Origin: Lineus longissimus
Lineage: Eukaryota; Nemertea; Pilidiophora; Heteronemertea; Lineidae
Length of the DNA: 60,000 bases
NCBI RefSeq assembly: GCF_910592395.1
Contig: NC_088311.1
Span: 8,994,501-9,054,500, forward strand
Reading direction: 5' to 3'
Below the pieces are notes generated by a model. It was not told the DNA's origin and did no database searches. It saw only the letters and a program-made list of their open reading frames with translations. The translations under genes were made by a program, and so were the position numbers. Below are positions 56,704-60,000 of this stretch, piece after piece (the stretch's first letter is position 1; every line of letters starts with the position of its first letter).

Positions 56704-59700
56704 GTAAGTCTTTGCATGAAGAAACCACAAAGGAAAACTTCCTTCTTAAAACGAATTTATAGCCGGCTGCAATAGGAGGAAATGAGTTGCCGCCACCGTC
56801 TGCAACTCGAACAGCAAAGTGGAGTGCAAAAAAGAAGATTCGGGATTAGACAAGGAAGGTACGTTTACGCCCAGTCGCGCAACGCAAATACCCGCATGGC
56901 ATATTCGGATTGACACTCCAGAAAGTTAATTTCACTGTACGAAGTGACACCAATCTGAAAAGGAAATTACAAACAGCTGGCGTTGAGGAAATGAAATGAT
57001 GCAGCCGACTGAAACTCGATGCTGCAAGATGAGCAAATCCTCTTCCGTGGTAATGACATCTTCATTAATCCGAACGACATTATGGAATGACGTCTAAGCA
57101 GGTGGAAGGCCCTGGGGTATATCTCTTGGCATGCAACAGATTACTGATGCAGTTAATCTGCAGCAAATGGGTTGAATTACAGTTAAGGAGATCTACAATG
57201 CACCGAACGAGTCGAATAATGCGCACTTCTAGTTAATGTCAAAAAGGGAAGGCGCGTGTTTTTGTTAAAGTGTGATATTAACAATCGTAGCAAATCATGA
57301 CTTTGGTTCATTTTGCATGATTTATTTAAAACATCTGCCCAAAATGATAGAATTCAAAGAAGCAATAACATGGAAAGGTACTTGTACCCTACCTGAACTT
57401 TAACCTTGTAACTGTACATGTAACTAAGCATGCAAAATTTTGTATCGATACTCACCGACACGTGATATTAAAAACCTACCAACACGTCACCCAAGCAATA
57501 TCGTTTCGAGAATATTAATAACAAATTTTTGAAACATTGGTCCTCTGGGCTTGTCTGTTTGAAGTGATAAGTAAATACGGTGTAAAAGCAATTTACAGAT
57601 TGGTTAGATTTTAATGATGGCGGCCAAGTTATATCGAGAATAACAATAATTTAACGTGGAACAGACTAGATGCGATTTCATATAAAGTGTGTGATTCACG
57701 TAACGATGCGCTGCCTTTAGAACTGCTTTAAAGTGTCATTGAAAAGGCTCTACTTGGGTCTTTAATGCAAGCTCTTGAAGCACTTCGATTGAGCTCATAT
57801 GAAAAGCGGGACATCCAGTGACGCAGCAAAAAGTAGCGACGGTACAGCCAGAAGTAGCAGCAACTCGCAAAACGCCATTTACGTGTAACGGCGCTTTAAA
57901 AATCTAACAAAAGAGGATATTCTTCCCCTCTACCAATATTGGATATTACACGATTCAAGAACACGACCTTTACGATTCTTATTCCATGATCAGGTCATTT
58001 TAAATCAATTCAACAGACATAGCGAAATGAGTTCCGTCAGTCAACGATTGTATTGAAATGAAGCTAATTGCATTTTAAAGCTCGCCATTACCAGAGTCTT
58101 TCAAATAAAAACTCTGCCATTACAACCCCCCCCCCCCCGAGTAGACATGCATGTCTGATAAATTACGGTTCCTGGTGTTCTCTAACCTAATATATTTGAC
58201 ATTCATGAATGCTCTTCTGGAAATCTCGCGGGAAACAATGAGATTTGTTTGACTCATGTCTAGCCAAGGAAATGAAGAATTATTGTAGATGCCGGAGACC
58301 AGACAGTGGTACCAGAGTCTGGTCGTGTTGAGATAATAATAATGAGCATTTTTTCTTCTTTCTATGCCATTTTCAATATAGGGGAAACCCCTTTTTAGCT
58401 AACTGCCGTTTGCCCCCTTTGCATATGATTGAAATTACAGGATAAGTCTCTGGGATGGGGTGCGAGAGCTTCTTATATCCTAGTGTCGTTGACTGGGCAA
58501 GCATTAGACCTCCGCCGCCAAGTGATAAACATACAATGTATACCTTGCGATGGACTCTGCCTCTGGCCGAAGAAGGGATCACTAGGGCAATAAACCCAAT
58601 TGGCCCTTAACCGTGGTTGCACGTGAAAACACCCATTCCGTCTCGGAGGGAGAATATTCCCTCGAAAATAACACCTCAAAGTGCAGAGTCAACACTGAAG
58701 AAGAAGATGAGAGGAAGAAGAGTCATCTTGCCTTTGCGTTCTGGAGGTGAATCCAGGGGGGGGGGAGCTGAGGGGGTTCTGTGTACAAATCTTGCATACA
58801 GAAACCCCTCAGCCCCAGGACTAAATGTACAGTATAGATGGTTGACCTCTGTATATACAATGATGAGTCAAGTGCAGTGTTTCTTCCACACCATAGCCAG
58901 TGTGTGAGATACAAACGTCTTTACGCGTGGGTATCAATAGAATACGTGACAATGTTTGTCGCACTAGTATCAAATAGGGATAATAATAATTCCACTCCAC
59001 TCTTTGTCGGATCAGGAATATAGATACATGTATACTGTTCACAATGACGTGGTGCAGTTATTATGCATGCACATTCGCTGAAACCTGGTATTTACATATC
59101 ATATTTGTATAGATCTGTCTACAATGAGTACATCACGGCAATGTTGAAATTTATATTCAGTGTGTACCGGGGTATTTATACAACTAGAATTTTTCAAATA
59201 CGAGTTCAGTCAATTTTCAGATTTTTCAACGAACGGAGTTCATTGTGCACAAGGACCGTCATACCCCTCCTGAATTGCTAAGTGTGTCTTTGAACTACAA
59301 AGAATAATATATCCCCCGTTTTTTCACTAACCTGGTACATCAATATTCAATTGCTTCTTGGTAGCGACTAAATATTTCCCATTATCCAGCCTTGCACGGC
59401 TTCCCACGAGATGTTCGTTGACGCTATTCATGACTACATGCCACAATTATGCATAGAAATTACACTGACTGCGCAGGTATAGACAAGGAATTACAACGAA
59501 CTTGAACAAGAAAAATAATATGCAAAAACACTTCGCGGTTGGCATCGATTAATTAGTGAACATGAGATAACCTTTTGATAGAAAATACAGAGCAGCAACA
59601 ATAGCGGCTTAAAAATATCACAGAAACCATTCTGCGGAAGGCGGACCGCCGAAAAATCGATGCTGGTACAATTATGCAAAGTAACGCTGGCGGCTGCGTG

Positions 59701-60000
59701 TAAGGAACAAAGTCAACTGTCAGATAAAGTTTTCTCCCTGTCGCCTAATATCTTAATGGATTCCAATGTTTGGGGATGAAAGGTTACGAATCAACCGGCG
59801 CAAAATCTATTAGTGGTGACATGTCCCGGACAGCTGATGAGGGAATTCTGAGCATTCTGCACGATCGACATCCGACGCGGTGCCGGTTTTAACTTAAGTG
59901 AGACTAATGCAGCGGTCAGTGTGAACCTTGTACCCCCTTCCCCATCAGGCGATCAACACTAAGTCGAAACTTGGTGTTTTTCTTGCGCCAAAATTCAGCA
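56704..60000. other. Unique non-coding region to the window end
   Basis: No protein gene recognised. It contains a run of 13 C at 58126-58138 and a short hairpin at about 58765-58818. Frames up to 96 codons show no domain. Confidence 0.45.
58763..58818. repeat. Short strong hairpin
   Basis: GAGCTGAGGGGGTTCTGTGT and ATACAGAAACCCCTCAGC are nearly perfect complements around a loop of about 14 bases. The size is that of a pre-miRNA-like stem, but the stem is only about 18 bp. Confidence 0.5.

Noticed and set aside
1-60000. Viral or retroelement proteins (reverse transcriptase, integrase, capsid)
   Set aside because: None of the open frames carries a recognisable catalytic motif; the mobile DNA seen here is all of small non-autonomous type.

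Overview
The window is animal nuclear DNA, most likely from a marine invertebrate (a lophotrochozoan or an invertebrate deuterostome; the sequence alone does not settle which). Reasons: a spliced gene with GT-AG introns, an extracellular-matrix protein of the metazoan FRAS1/FREM family, a eukaryotic intron-bearing tRNA-Ile(UAU), many miniature inverted-repeat elements, minisatellites, and many short ACATGTAC and AGGCCTA-type strings. There are no bacterial or viral genes.

One gene can be reconstructed from start to stop: a FREM1-like gene on the + strand, 7208..30147, in 10 coding exons. The splice sites join into a single 8124-nt frame (2707 residues plus stop). The predicted secreted protein has, in order, a signal peptide, a FREM N-terminal domain, twelve CSPG (NG2-type) repeats, one Calx-beta domain, a large linker and a terminal C-type lectin-like domain. 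This is the vertebrate FREM1 architecture. The unusual part is the linker, enlarged to about 650 residues and carrying about 400 residues of Lys/Arg-rich low-complexity sequence.

Layout. 1-7166: no coding signal, one 39-bp minisatellite. 7167-30147: the FREM1-like gene, whose introns carry MITEs, hairpins and several minisatellites. 30148-34177: 3' flank with MITEs, one nested in another. 34178-37790: a foldback-like structure with inverted arms of about 1.1 kb built of 69-bp tandem units around a 1.3-kb core. 37866-41433: a satellite of about 3.6 kb whose 124-bp unit is four copies of a 31-bp monomer, with a recent 656-bp higher-order duplication. 41434-60000: mostly unique sequence without a recognisable protein gene. 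It holds a four-copy 130-bp repeat with TGACCTTGA sites, a split tRNA-like sequence, a 540-bp hairpin element, the tRNA-Ile(UAU) gene on the - strand, and a speculative promoter/first exon near 56.5-56.7 kb.

In vertebrates FREM1 acts with FRAS1 and FREM2 as a ternary complex in the epithelial basement membrane. The gene here probably does a related extracellular job, but the basic linker has no counterpart that I know of in vertebrate FREM1. The most interesting structures are that linker, the foldback element with its inverted flank duplication, and the 31-bp tetrameric satellite.
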